A DNA stretch of 16,131 bases from JBGTLA01 sp041744375. GTDB taxonomy: Bacteria; Actinomycetota; Acidimicrobiia; Spongiisociales; ZC4RG35. Of the stretch, positions 8,067 through 15,577 are shown in pieces (the first letter of the stretch is position 1; each line of letters begins with the position of its first letter). Both the position numbers and the translations under genes were made by a program. The notes beneath the pieces are model-generated. The model was not told the origin of the DNA. It saw only the letters and a list, made by a program, of their open reading frames with translations, and searched no databases. The stretch is taken from contig JBGTLA010000044.1 in assembly GCA_041744375.1 (NCBI GenBank), forward strand, positions 1 through 16,131, written 5' to 3'.

Positions 8067-9082
8067 GGCATCCACCCGGCCAAGGGGAGACCGTCGGTCT
8101 CGCTGATACCAACCGCGATGTTGGCTGCCTGGATGGCTTGGCCGGCGGCGCCTTTGACGAGGTTGTCAATGACGCATTGGGCGATGATCGATCCAGTCCG
8201 CTCGTCGGAGAAGGCCGTCACCAGAGCACGATTGGAAGAAACGACCCACCGTGACTGCGGAGGTTGATCGACGACGTCGACAAAGGGGGCCGTGGCGTAG
8301 CTGTCGCGCAGCACCGACCGTGCCTCCTCGGTCGTCGCCTTCCCCCGAGCCGTGACCGTGGCGAGGATGCCCCGTTGCATCGGCACCAGGTGAGGGGTGA
8401 AGACGAGTCGGTGCTCACCTCCCAACCTCTTGTCCAGTCCCATCTCGATCTCCGGCCTATGACGATGGGTAGTGAGCCCGTAGCTGCGTACTCCAGAGTC
8501 GACCGCCCCAAACATCAGGTCCTCCCGGAGACCCCTTCCGGCTCCTGAGGTCCCCGAGAGGCAATCGGCCACGATTCCGTCCGCTTCGACGATCCCCGCT
8601 GCGAGCAGCGGCACCAGCGCCAAGAGGACCGCGGTCGGATAACACCCGGGAGACGCGATCGCTTTCGCCCCCTTCACGTCGAACAGCTCGGGCAGACCGT
8701 ACGACCACTCCCCCAACTCGGAGGGATGCGGGTGCTCACCCCCATAAGCCTGGCGATACCGTCGCGAGGAGTCGAGCCTGAAATCGCTCCCCAGATCGAT
8801 CACCACCGCCTCGCCCTGGCGGAGCTCATGGCCGATCTCGGCAGATGCTCCGTGGGGCAGCGCCAGGAAGACCACATCGAGGTTGTCGATGTCGGTGACG
8901 TCATTGGCGCCGAGTAGCCGTTCACCCTTGGCCAGGTGTGGATGGACGGCGTCGAGCCGGCTCCCGGCGCTGGTGTGGGCGCCCAGATGCACGAGTTCGA
9001 AGCGAGGGTGGGCGTCGAGGAGTCGTATCAGCTCGCCGCCGGCGTACCCGGAGGCGCCGAGGACGGCAGTTCTGAGTGACAT
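8063..9082 (-). CDS. argC: N-acetyl-gamma-glutamyl-phosphate reductase
   Basis: NADPH-dependent reduction of N-acetylglutamyl phosphate to the semialdehyde. 339 residues from ATG 9082: the Rossmann motif GASGYAGGEL (9-18), the catalytic cysteine C147 in SPGCYPTA, and HRHRPEIE (206-213) with the conserved active-site histidine. The open frame reaches 9187, but the extra N-terminal codons run through the promoter and operator, and the family begins just before AVLGASGYAG, so MSLRTAVLG is the true start. A TATAAT ends 7 nt before this ATG with no Shine-Dalgarno, so the message is probably leaderless. First gene of argCJBD. Confidence 0.96.
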   Translation of the reverse strand: MSLRTAVLGASGYAGGELIRLLDAHPRFELVHLGAHTSAGSRLDAVHPHLAKGERLLGANDVTDIDNLDVVFLALPHGASAEIGHELRQGEAVVIDLGSDFRLDSSRRYRQAYGGEHPHPSELGEWSYGLPELFDVKGAKAIASPGCYPTAVLLALVPLLAAGIVEADGIVADCLSGTSGAGRGLREDLMFGAVDSGVRSYGLTTHRHRPEIEMGLDKRLGGEHRLVFTPHLVPMQRGILATVTARGKATTEEARSVLRDSYATAPFVDVVDQPPQSRWVVSSNRALVTAFSDERTGSIIAQCVIDNLVKGAAGQAIQAANIAVGISETDGLPLAGWMP

Positions 9083-9089
9083 CTGCCTC

Positions 9090-9109
9090 ATTATACGCAT
9101 ATGCGAATA
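9090..9109 (-). promoter_or_regulatory. argC promoter with overlapping ARG box
   Basis: A perfect TATAAT lies on the minus strand at 9095-9090, 7 nt from the argC ATG at 9082. The plus-strand 18-mer TATACGCATATGCGAATA (9092-9109) is palindromic except for one central-flank pair and overlaps the -10 by 4 bp. It has the 18-bp length and symmetry of ARG boxes, and the same offset from the -10 as at argR. ATGCAT-rich boxes are known in Streptomyces. No good -35 is seen, as often with GC-rich leaderless promoters. ArgR should repress here when arginine is plentiful. Confidence 0.8.
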
Positions 9110-9121
9110 GGCTCGACCGCC

Positions 9122-9151
9122 CCCGCCCGCGGGCGGGCGCGACAACGCGCC
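9122..9151 (-). terminator. Paired GC hairpins between cca and argC
   Basis: GGCGCG-ACAA-CGCGCC (9136-9151) forms a six-pair stem with a four-base loop, and CCCGCCCGCGGGCGGG (9122-9137) is a perfect 16-bp palindrome sharing its edge. They lie just after the stop of the CCA-adding enzyme and just before the argC promoter, where a transcript from the left-going upstream gene should end. No U-tract, as is common in GC-rich actinobacteria. Could also be alternative structures of one terminator. Confidence 0.45.
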
Positions 9152-9161
9152 GGTGGTGCCC

Positions 9162-10562
9162 TCATCGCCCACCCGAACCCAAAGCACCCCGCTCGACGGC
9201 CAGCTGCTCGATCAACGAGTAGGCCTCCTCTTCCGAGTACGGCCCCTCGTCGATGCGCTTCTCCAGCAATGCGTCCATCAGCTCCCCCACCAACGGGCCG
9301 GGGGGGATTCCCAGGTAAGACATGACTTGGTTGCCGTCGATCGGTGGGCGCAGCCGAGCCAGCTCCTCCTTTTCCTCCAGATGGCCGATCCTCTCTTCGA
9401 GCTCGTCGATTCGGTGCTGAATCGTGCGGGCCCGGCGCTCGTTGGCGGTGGTGACGTCACACCGAACGAGTTCGGTGAGACGATCGAGCAAGTGGCCGGC
9501 ATCCCGCACATATCGACGCACCGCCGAATCCGTCCACCCCATCTCGAGGGTGTGTGGCCGCAAGTGCATGAACACGAGCCGTGATACGTCTGACACCACG
9601 TCCTTGGGATACCGGAGTGTGCGCAGCCGATGTCGAGCCATGCGGGCGCCGACGACTTCGTGGTGGTGAAACGTGACCCCGGCAGGACCGAACTCGCGCG
9701 TATCGGGTTTGCCTATGTCGTGGAGCAGGGCCGCCAGACGCAGGACCAGATCGGGAGAGGCCTTCTCGGTCACGGCGATCGTATGCGCCAGCACGTCCTT
9801 GTGATGATGAACGGGATCCTGTTCCATCCGCAGACGCGACAACTCCGGCAAGAACTCATCAGATAGATTCGAATCCACGAGCCCCCACAAGGCGTCGGCG
9901 GGGCTGGGGGCGGTCAACAGGCGGGAAAGCTCGTCTCGCACCCTCTCCGCGGAGATGATGGCGAGCCTGTTCGACATCTCGGTGGCAGCCTCCACTGCCT
10001 TGCGGTGAGGTTCAAAACCCAAGGTCGCCTGGAAACGAAACAAGCGCAGCATGCGCAAGGGATCGTCGGAGAATGACAGCTCTGGCTCGAGGGGGGTGCG
10101 CAGCACCCGCGCCGCCAGGTCGGCTGCCCCACCAAAAGGATCGATGGGCTCCACGTCGGGGAGAGCTACCGCCATGGCGTTCACGGTGAAGTCGCGCCGC
10201 GACAGGTCCACTTCGATGTCGTCTGAGAACGTCACCTGAGGTTTTCGAGAGTCGTTGCGATACACCTCATGGCGGAACGTCGTCACCTCGACCGTGTGGC
10301 CCTGGTGGATCGCCCCCACCGTGCCGAAGTCCTTTCCCACGGTGTAGACCACCGGCGACCAGCGGCGGAGGATGGATTCGATGTCGTCCGGGCGAGCGTC
10401 GGTGGCGAAGTCGAAATCTCGATCGAATTCCCTTTCGAGGAAGGCATCCCGCACCGACCCCCCCACCAAGAAGAGTTGGTGTCCGGCCCGCGCGAAAATC
10501 TCTCCGAGTTGCATCGGGGGCAGCTCAGGATCGACCAGCCAACGCAGTCGTTCGGGGATCAC
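9162..10562 (-). CDS. cca: CCA-adding tRNA nucleotidyltransferase with HD domain
   Basis: Adds or repairs the 3' CCA of tRNAs. 466 residues, class II nucleotidyltransferase (PcnB/PcnA family). The nucleotidyltransferase head has GGSVRD (34-39) and the metal-binding D49-F-D51. RRDFTVNAMA (122-131) and DDPLRMLRLFRF (166-177) are the conserved flexible-loop and nucleotide-selecting regions. A C-terminal HD phosphohydrolase domain has HHHKDVLAH (252-260), HDIGKP (281-286) and HHHEVVGA (299-306), as in the actinobacterial form often called pcnA. GTG 10562 is preceded by TATCCT at 10575-10570 and 7 nt, again leaderless-like. Single gene, separated from argC by hairpins. Confidence 0.93.
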   Translation of the reverse strand: MIPERLRWLVDPELPPMQLGEIFARAGHQLFLVGGSVRDAFLEREFDRDFDFATDARPDDIESILRRWSPVVYTVGKDFGTVGAIHQGHTVEVTTFRHEVYRNDSRKPQVTFSDDIEVDLSRRDFTVNAMAVALPDVEPIDPFGGAADLAARVLRTPLEPELSFSDDPLRMLRLFRFQATLGFEPHRKAVEAATEMSNRLAIISAERVRDELSRLLTAPSPADALWGLVDSNLSDEFLPELSRLRMEQDPVHHHKDVLAHTIAVTEKASPDLVLRLAALLHDIGKPDTREFGPAGVTFHHHEVVGARMARHRLRTLRYPKDVVSDVSRLVFMHLRPHTLEMGWTDSAVRRYVRDAGHLLDRLTELVRCDVTTANERRARTIQHRIDELEERIGHLEEKEELARLRPPIDGNQVMSYLGIPPGPLVGELMDALLEKRIDEGPYSEEEAYSLIEQLAVERGALGSGGR

Positions 10563-10569
10563 CCACGCC

Positions 10570-10575
10570 AGGATA
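10570..10575 (-). promoter_or_regulatory. Possible leaderless -10 of the cca gene
   Basis: TATCCT on the minus strand fits the TANNNT -10 pattern and ends 7 nt before the GTG start at 10562, the same spacing as for argC. No Shine-Dalgarno is visible before that GTG. The 78-bp gap back to the pilT-like gene holds no other convincing signal. Confidence 0.4.
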
Positions 10576-10640
10576 TCCAGTCGACGTCAGATCTCTGCTG
10601 TTGGCTGTTGGCCGTCGGCCCCAGTCGCCAAACCTCGAAC

Positions 10641-11726
10641 TCAGGTGAGGAGGCCGGCCTCCATAGCCTTGGCGCGAAGCTGATGCCCGTTGCGAACGTG
10701 CGGCAGGGCCACAACGACGTCGACGTGACGGTTCAAGACAAGCTTGAGGATCGACTGGTCGAACGTCTGCATTCCGAAGAACTCCGACTCCTTGATCACT
10801 TCCTGCAGCGCGGTTGCCACGGTCCCGCCCAGGATCCACTCCTGAACGCGCTCGTTGTTGGTCAGCACCTCGACCGCCAACACCTGACCCGAACCACCCA
10901 CCGTCTCCAAGAGCCGCTGACTGACGATCCCTCGCATCAGGGCGGCGAGCTGACTGCGAACCATCGGCTGTTGCAGAGCCGGGAAGTAATCGACGAGACG
11001 GTTGAGCGTGTCGGCAGGGTCAGTCGTGCGCATCGACGAGATGACGAGGTGCCCTGTCTCGGACGCGCTGATGGCCGCCCGAGCAGTCTCGGAATCGTCG
11101 ATCTCGGATATGACGATGACGTCGGCGTCTTGGCGCATGGCGGCCCGCACCGCGTGAGAGAAGTCGACGGTGTCGACGCCGACCTCTCGTTGGGCCACAA
11201 CCGCCATCTTGTCTGGATGGAGAACCTCGATGGGATCCTCGATCGTGACGATCGAGACGCTGCGGTTCTCGTTGATCCAGTCGACCATTGATGCCATGGT
11301 TGTCGTCTTGCCGGACCCGCTCGGGCCCGTGACGAGGACGATCCCTCCGCCGGTGTCTTCTACCAGTTTGCGTATCACGCCTGGAAGACCGAGTTCCTCG
11401 AAGCCGGGGGCTCCGGGAACGACCCGGCGCAGGACCATCGACACAGAACCACGCTGACGGAAGGCGGCGACCCGGAAACGTCCGACGTCGGGGCGGCCAT
11501 AAGCGAAGTCAGCCTCGCCGTTGGCTTTGAAATCACGAGCAGCGCGCTGGGTGAAGAGGTCCGCCGCGTACCCCTCAGTGTCGGCGGGCTTGAGAGGGTC
11601 GACGCCGTCCATCCGGCGTAGCTCCCCGTCGCTGCGGATGACGGGAGGCGAACCGACCTTCAGATGGAGATCGGAGGCACCAGCCTCCACGACCCGGCGG
11701 AGCAGATCGTCGATTTGGACGGTCAT
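10641..11726 (-). CDS. pilT: PilT-like type IV pilus retraction ATPase, divergent
   Basis: Secretion-superfamily AAA+ ATPase of the PilT/PilU type, expected to power pilus retraction at the inner face of the membrane. 361 residues. A PAS-like N-terminal domain starts IDDLLRRVVEAGASDLHL. Walker A is GPSGSGKTTT (134-143), the Asp box TIEDPIE (161-167), Walker B DADVIVISEIDD with E208, and the C-terminal GMQTFDQSILKLV is typical. Two signatures are altered: the His box reads ASETGHLVISSMRTTD, with Arg233 where PilT has His (LHT), and the AIRNLIRE retraction motif is not recognisable (ERVQEWILGG in that area). ATG 11726 has the Shine-Dalgarno AAAGGGA. No other pilus genes are present, so a specialised or PilU-like role is possible. 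Confidence 0.85.
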   Translation of the reverse strand: MTVQIDDLLRRVVEAGASDLHLKVGSPPVIRSDGELRRMDGVDPLKPADTEGYAADLFTQRAARDFKANGEADFAYGRPDVGRFRVAAFRQRGSVSMVLRRVVPGAPGFEELGLPGVIRKLVEDTGGGIVLVTGPSGSGKTTTMASMVDWINENRSVSIVTIEDPIEVLHPDKMAVVAQREVGVDTVDFSHAVRAAMRQDADVIVISEIDDSETARAAISASETGHLVISSMRTTDPADTLNRLVDYFPALQQPMVRSQLAALMRGIVSQRLLETVGGSGQVLAVEVLTNNERVQEWILGGTVATALQEVIKESEFFGMQTFDQSILKLVLNRHVDVVVALPHVRNGHQLRAKAMEAGLLT

Positions 11727-11815
11727 CGATGTTCCCTTTCGAGTATTGCTGTCTCGAGCGATATCGGCTCATCGATCCATCACCTGAAGTCTGGCGGCGT
11801 CTCCTGCGTTCGTCG

Positions 11816-12829
11816 TCAGGCGTTCAAGTACGGGGCAAGCATGAGGCGTGCTCGCTCCAGGGCCCGATGGGACTCATCGGGGGAACGGTGGGTCGACGGC
11901 AACGCCTCCACTTCGAGACCCACGAGTGTCCTGGCCACCACCGCCAGGGAATCCCGGATGGCCGGCAGGTGGTATCCACCCTCCAAGAAAACAACGATGC
12001 GATCCGCCGGCACTGCCTCCACCACCGAGGCCGTCATGGCGGAGTAGTCGTACTCGGTGAGACGGAGTTCCGCCAGAGGATCATTGGCATGGGCGTCAAA
12101 CCCTGACGAGATGAATACCCAGTCCGGCTTGAAACTGCGGAGGCCCGCCATGGCGATGGCGTCGAAGGCCTCCCGGTAGACGTCACCGGCAGTGAAGGCC
12201 GGGAGGGGGACGTTGATGGTGGATCCTTCCCCGGCGTCTTCTCCCACGTCCGCAACGCCCCCCTCGAAGGGGTAAAAAGGGAACTGGTGAAGCGAGATGT
12301 ACATCACGCCGGGATCGCGGTAGAACATGCTCTGGGTTCCGTTCCCATGGTGCACATCCCAGTCGATCACACACACTCGCTCGCCCTGCATACGGAGCCT
12401 CTCGGCGGCGATGGCGACGTTATTGAACAGACAAAAGCCCATGGCACGGTTGGCGAGGGCGTGGTGCCCGGGCGGACGCACGCTGACCACGGCCGGTCCA
12501 CCGAAACCCTCCTTCAATCTGGCTACGGCGGTCAGTCCTGCTCCCGCCGCAGCGAGGGCCGCCTCCCAGGATCCCTCCGAGGCGATGGTGTCGGCGTCGA
12601 GACTGCCGCCTCCCTGCTCACAGAACCTCTGCAGCGCCTCCACGTAGGCGGGATCGTGCACGATGGATAGGTCGGTGGGGTCGACGGGCACCGCCTCGAT
12701 CTCTTCCGTGTCCGTCTCGGACTGGACGATCCCCATGTGGGCGGCGCGCAGCCGAGCCGGGCGTTCCGGATGAAGAGGGCCGGTGTCGTGGTGGAATCCG
12801 CTCGGATGCGTGACATGGAGCAGGCGCAC
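11816..12829 (-). CDS. Class II histone-deacetylase-like amidohydrolase
   Basis: Zinc-dependent deacetylase of the HDAC / acetoin-utilisation / acetylpolyamine amidohydrolase superfamily. 337 residues. The active site is complete: RPPGHHA with H122 and H123, DWDVHHGNGTQ with D158 and H160 as zinc ligands, and GFDAH with D245 as third ligand. EGGYHL supplies the catalytic tyrosine position. HHDTGPLHPERPARL at the N-terminus is typical. The substrate is not evident: bacterial members act on acetylated lysines, polyamines or small amides. Start is GTG 12829 after a weak GAGAGAG; no better start exists because the upstream ATG is in another frame. Apparently a single gene, 89 bp upstream of the pilT-like gene. 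Confidence 0.92.
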   Translation of the reverse strand: MRLLHVTHPSGFHHDTGPLHPERPARLRAAHMGIVQSETDTEEIEAVPVDPTDLSIVHDPAYVEALQRFCEQGGGSLDADTIASEGSWEAALAAAGAGLTAVARLKEGFGGPAVVSVRPPGHHALANRAMGFCLFNNVAIAAERLRMQGERVCVIDWDVHHGNGTQSMFYRDPGVMYISLHQFPFYPFEGGVADVGEDAGEGSTINVPLPAFTAGDVYREAFDAIAMAGLRSFKPDWVFISSGFDAHANDPLAELRLTEYDYSAMTASVVEAVPADRIVVFLEGGYHLPAIRDSLAVVARTLVGLEVEALPSTHRSPDESHRALERARLMLAPYLNA

Positions 12830-13201
12830 AGCCTTACTCTCTCATATGTGGAACGTCCAGCGTAAGCGGGGTTTTTCCGGGGAGCCTGCCGACCCACCTT
12901 TGGGAATTGTCAGACGAGGCTGGAAGGAGACCTAGATGCAACGAGACCCGCACTCAAACAAGGGTAGGGGCAAGAGCCAGCATGGGCAGTCACCCAGTTG
13001 GCGGTGGCCCCGTAGCCTGTGTGGCCGGCCCCACCGCCCCGACGCCCAGCCGGGAAATCGAGGAGTCTTCGTATGCCCAGTGGACCAAGTAACTGGCTTG
13101 CGGATATCGCCAACTGAGCGGGGTGCGGGGCGGGAATTGGGGCCTCACCCATTACCCGAGACGGGCAGGGCGTGGTACCAAGCGGTGAGGGAGCGGTCGG
13201 T
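12830..13201 (+). other. Unassigned 370-bp stretch at the chromosome / mobile DNA border
   Basis: No gene recognised. Small open frames on both strands, such as 12907-13092 on the plus strand, have arginine-, serine- and proline-rich composition and no familiar motif. A possible element end, GGGGTTTTTCCGGGGA, lies near 12870. The last bases before 13202 give the recombinase stump a GAGGGAG ribosome site. The stretch could be the 5' flank of that gene or the remnant of another mobile element. Confidence 0.4.
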
Positions 13202-13414
13202 ATGAAGCTCTATCCCGATGCCGTCGCAGCGTTCCTGGGGGACCCGGCTTCGGGGTTGAACACGCCTGCGACCAAGGACGGCTACCGGCAGGTTTTGCGA
13301 GCCCTGCAGGGAGACCACCCGGACAAACTGGTGGCAGAATTCACCGAAAAGGATCTGGTCGCCTTTGTGGGACGTCCTCACCTATCACCAGCGTCCAAGG
13401 CCGGTAGCGGGTGA
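13202..13414 (+). pseudogene. Tyrosine recombinase/integrase, N-terminal fragment only
   Basis: Begins ATG AAG CTC TAT after a good GAGGGAG ribosome site (13188-13194). About 60 residues resemble the SAM-like core-binding domain of phage-type integrases: YPDAVAAFL, a spacer, TKDGYRQVLRALQGDHPDKL, then FTEKDLVAFVGR. The homology appears to stop at about 13380-13395; the frame then closes at 13412-13414 (TGA), after 70 residues. The catalytic domain (R-H-R-Y) is absent. The remainder was probably lost when the neighbouring elements recombined. Family assignment is moderate because only this weakly conserved domain remains. Confidence 0.6.
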
Positions 13415-13417
13415 CCG

Positions 13418-14674
13418 TCACCTCTGCGGGGTCGAACAGTTCCATTTCCCCGTCGTGGGGCCACACTCGGCCGGTGCCGAGCAGTGTTGAAAGTAGTTGG
13501 TCCACCCGCGTAGGACAGCGTTGAGCTGACGCAGCAGGTCTCCGAGCGGCTGGTTCGTTCCCTGGTTGGTGATCGTCCTCACCTTCCGTTTGATCGAGGC
13601 GAGCGCCTCTTTCGAGGGATAGGTGTAGATGTATCGCTTGTTGGTCCCTTGCTTGATGTCCCGCCGGATGCGGAACCCCAAGAACGTGAACCCCTCGTCG
13701 ATGTGGACAACACCTGTCTTGGCTTCTGATAGGGCAAGGCCCATCGGCGCCAGCCTCGCTGCTGCCTCCGAAAGGAGGTTCTCGGCGTGGGTGCGGGTGC
13801 CCGACACCAACAGCACGAAGTCGTCGGCGTAGCGGACAAGCCGATACGTCGCCTCGCCGTGCTGGCGGCGTCGTTCCCGATCCCAGCGGGTGGCCATGGT
13901 TGTGGCCCAGGCCTCGGCGAAGTGGTCGTCGAGGACCGAGAGGGCCACGATGGCCAACAGCGGCGACAAGATGCCGCCCTGTGGTGTCCCAGTGTTGGTG
14001 TCCCTAATGACGTAATCCTCAGAGAGGATCCCGGCTTTCGAGAACGCCTTAATCAACCTCAGGACCCGTTTGTCTCCGACCCGTCGACGTATCCGCTCCA
14101 TGAGGGCGGAGTGGTCGATGTTGTCGAAACACGCCTCGATGTCCGCTTCCGCCACCCACTCATACGAGTTCGAGGCGAACATGTGGATCTCGGCGCTGGC
14201 GTCATGGGGCCGCCGACGGGGACGGGAGCCGTACGAACACGGCTTGAAATCCGCCTCGAAGATCGGTTCCAACACCAATTTGAGAGACGCCTGCACCACC
14301 CGGTCACGGGTGGCGGGGATACCCAGACGGCGGAGCTTGCCGCCGGTCTTGGGGATCATCCGTTCCCGCACCGGCAAAGGCTCGAAACTACGGGCCTTCA
14401 AGTCGGCTCGCAGATCGTCCAAGAACGCTTCGGTGCTGCGGGACTGTTCGATGTATCGGGCGGTTTCGCCGTCCACGCCGCCAGTCCGGGCGCCCCGATT
14501 GGCCCTGACCCGGTTCCACCCAACCAAGAGGAAAGCCGGGTCACAGACGAGGTTGTAAAGGTCGTCGAACCGACGCCCTGCGTCGGCGATCGACCACTGA
14601 TGCAGCTTGGTCTGGATTTCCAGTACCCGCGCCTTTGCCTCATCGAGGCTCGGCCACGGTGCGCCCGTGTTCAC
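13418..14674 (-). CDS. Group II intron reverse transcriptase/maturase, C-terminally truncated
   Basis: 418 residues from GTG 14674, with the Shine-Dalgarno GGGAGG (14686-14681) 6 nt upstream. RT blocks are complete: RANRGARTGGVDGE (RT0/1), IPKTGGKLRRLGIPATRDRVVQ (RT2), EADIEACFDNIDH with D178 (RT3), TPQGGILSPLL (230-240, RT4), and YADD (282-285) in VRYADDFVLL (RT5). The RLAPMGLALSEAKT and FLGFRIRR blocks follow. The maturase domain X starts (LNAVLRGWTNYFQH, 384-397) and then breaks: the last 21 residues are foreign and the usual remainder of X and any DNA-binding or HNH endonuclease part are missing. RT activity could survive; splicing help and mobility probably do not. Not a retron or DGR enzyme, given domain X and the intron RNA upstream. 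Confidence 0.92.
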   Translation of the reverse strand: MNTGAPWPSLDEAKARVLEIQTKLHQWSIADAGRRFDDLYNLVCDPAFLLVGWNRVRANRGARTGGVDGETARYIEQSRSTEAFLDDLRADLKARSFEPLPVRERMIPKTGGKLRRLGIPATRDRVVQASLKLVLEPIFEADFKPCSYGSRPRRRPHDASAEIHMFASNSYEWVAEADIEACFDNIDHSALMERIRRRVGDKRVLRLIKAFSKAGILSEDYVIRDTNTGTPQGGILSPLLAIVALSVLDDHFAEAWATTMATRWDRERRRQHGEATYRLVRYADDFVLLVSGTRTHAENLLSEAAARLAPMGLALSEAKTGVVHIDEGFTFLGFRIRRDIKQGTNKRYIYTYPSKEALASIKRKVRTITNQGTNQPLGDLLRQLNAVLRGWTNYFQHCSAPAECGPTTGKWNCSTPQR

Positions 14675-14721
14675 AGGCGACCTCCCGGCGTTCCAGCACT
14701 TCTGCTGCTGACTCGCTGGGT

Positions 14722-15032
14722 CCCTTCGCCATGTGACCGGTTTTCCCGATCTCGGACTACTACGGACCCTCCGCCCCGCCCCGGGATCATCAGCCGACGA
14801 TGAGCCTTCCCGCCGCCGACCTGGCCGGCCGGAGGGGAGGGGGATCCCGGAACGGTTCCCACGTTCACTATGTATCCGTTGACAGGGTCGATGCCCAGCT
14901 TTTCCCCTGACAGCCTGTCCATGGCTACGCCGCAGGCCTTCACCATGGCCTCCCCACCGGCATCAATGACCGGCTTCGGAGTTGTGGACCTCGTGCGCGA
15001 GGCCACACCGCTTGTCGTCCCAGCCCATATCC
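14722..15032 (-). repeat. Intron RNA segment, copy B (RT-proximal)
   Basis: Starts at GGATATGGGC (15032-15023) and contains GCGGTGTGG, GTGAACGTGGGAA (14868-14856), GGCGGAGG with CCGTAGTAGTC (14765-14755) and GGCGAAGGG (14730-14722). These are the same landmarks, in the same order, as copy A, with loop lengths differing by 10-20 nt. It lies directly before the RT gene, as domains I(part)-II-III-IV should. It lacks the first half of domain I. Confidence 0.7.
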
Positions 15033-15036
15033 GCCA

Positions 15037-15337
15037 GACCCCTTCGCCCTGCGGCCGGCTCTCCCGGCCCCCAAGACAGGTCGTAACTCCTGCGACTACT
15101 ACGGGTCCTCCGCCACGTCCCCACCCCATCATCAGACCATGTGGTTAGCCCCCGAAGGGGCGGGATGAGACGCTTCCCACGTTCACACGCAACCGCTAGA
15201 AGAGTTAGGCACTCGGCTTTATCCCGGAAGGCATGTCCGGCGGGCACACACAGCGTCCCGACGGCCCCGGCCCAGGGAAAGACCGGGCGGCTCCCCATCC
15301 ACGGGAGAGAACCGTCACCTCCACACCGCCCATATCC
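15037..15337 (-). repeat. Intron RNA segment, copy A (5' proximal)
   Basis: Starts at GGATATGGGC (15337-15328), with GCGGTGTGG, GTGAACGTGGGAA (15186-15174), GGCGGAGG with CCGTAGTAGTC (15104-15094) and GGCGAAGGGG (15048-15039). It is continuous with the complete first half of domain I up to 15577. Copies A and B are offset by about 305-340 bp depending on landmark. Sequence between landmarks is clearly diverged, so this is not a recent tandem duplication. Confidence 0.7.
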
Positions 15338-15577
15338 ATCAGGTTGGAGCGGTCGACCCATTACGGGACCTCACAGCCGATGCGTATTCCTATACCTTCT
15401 CCTCTCGCTAGCCCGCCACGACCATCTGATGGTGCTGACCGTGCGGTACGTTGTCGGGGCGCTTCATCCCAGACGGCGCATGTCCGCCTCCAAGACGGCC
15501 CCCAGCTTCTCCCGGCCACTGTGATGACCGAGGGCAGGCATCCGGCCCGCGCGGTGTGCGTGCGCCTCGTGGCGCAC

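Larger units (their letters stand above)
13484..15577 (-). mobile_element. Group II intron, chimeric 5' region, 3' end lost
   Basis: Minus-strand retroelement. The 5' end is placed at 15577, where GTGCGCC matches the GUGYG intron start and immediately folds with GGCGCAC around ACGA, as the first stem of Ll.LtrB-type introns does. ISL3 transposase coding stops at that base. Downstream come domain I, then GTGAACGTGGGAA (end of I / start of II), GTAGTAGT (domain III) and GGCGAAGGG (domain IV entry), resembling my recollection of Ll.LtrB. This last series occurs twice before the RT gene. From 5' end to RT start is 903 nt; removing one repeat leaves about 590, a normal length. No domain V/VI hairpin is seen after the RT, so it cannot splice by itself. 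Confidence 0.8.

Noticed and set aside
7053..8267. 404-codon plus-strand open frame over argJ
   Set aside because: Shadow of argJ and the argC end.
9083..9187. N-terminal extension of argC
   Set aside because: Passes through the hairpins and the -10/ARG box; the extra residues are not family-like.
13418..14674. RT as part of a retron or diversity-generating retroelement
   Set aside because: Has the start of maturase domain X and group II intron RNA landmarks upstream; no retron msr/msd or template/variable repeats seen.
14671..15132. 153-codon minus-strand frame before the RT gene
   Set aside because: Covers the intron's structured RNA (domain II-III landmarks of copy B); low-complexity Gly/Arg/Ser content.
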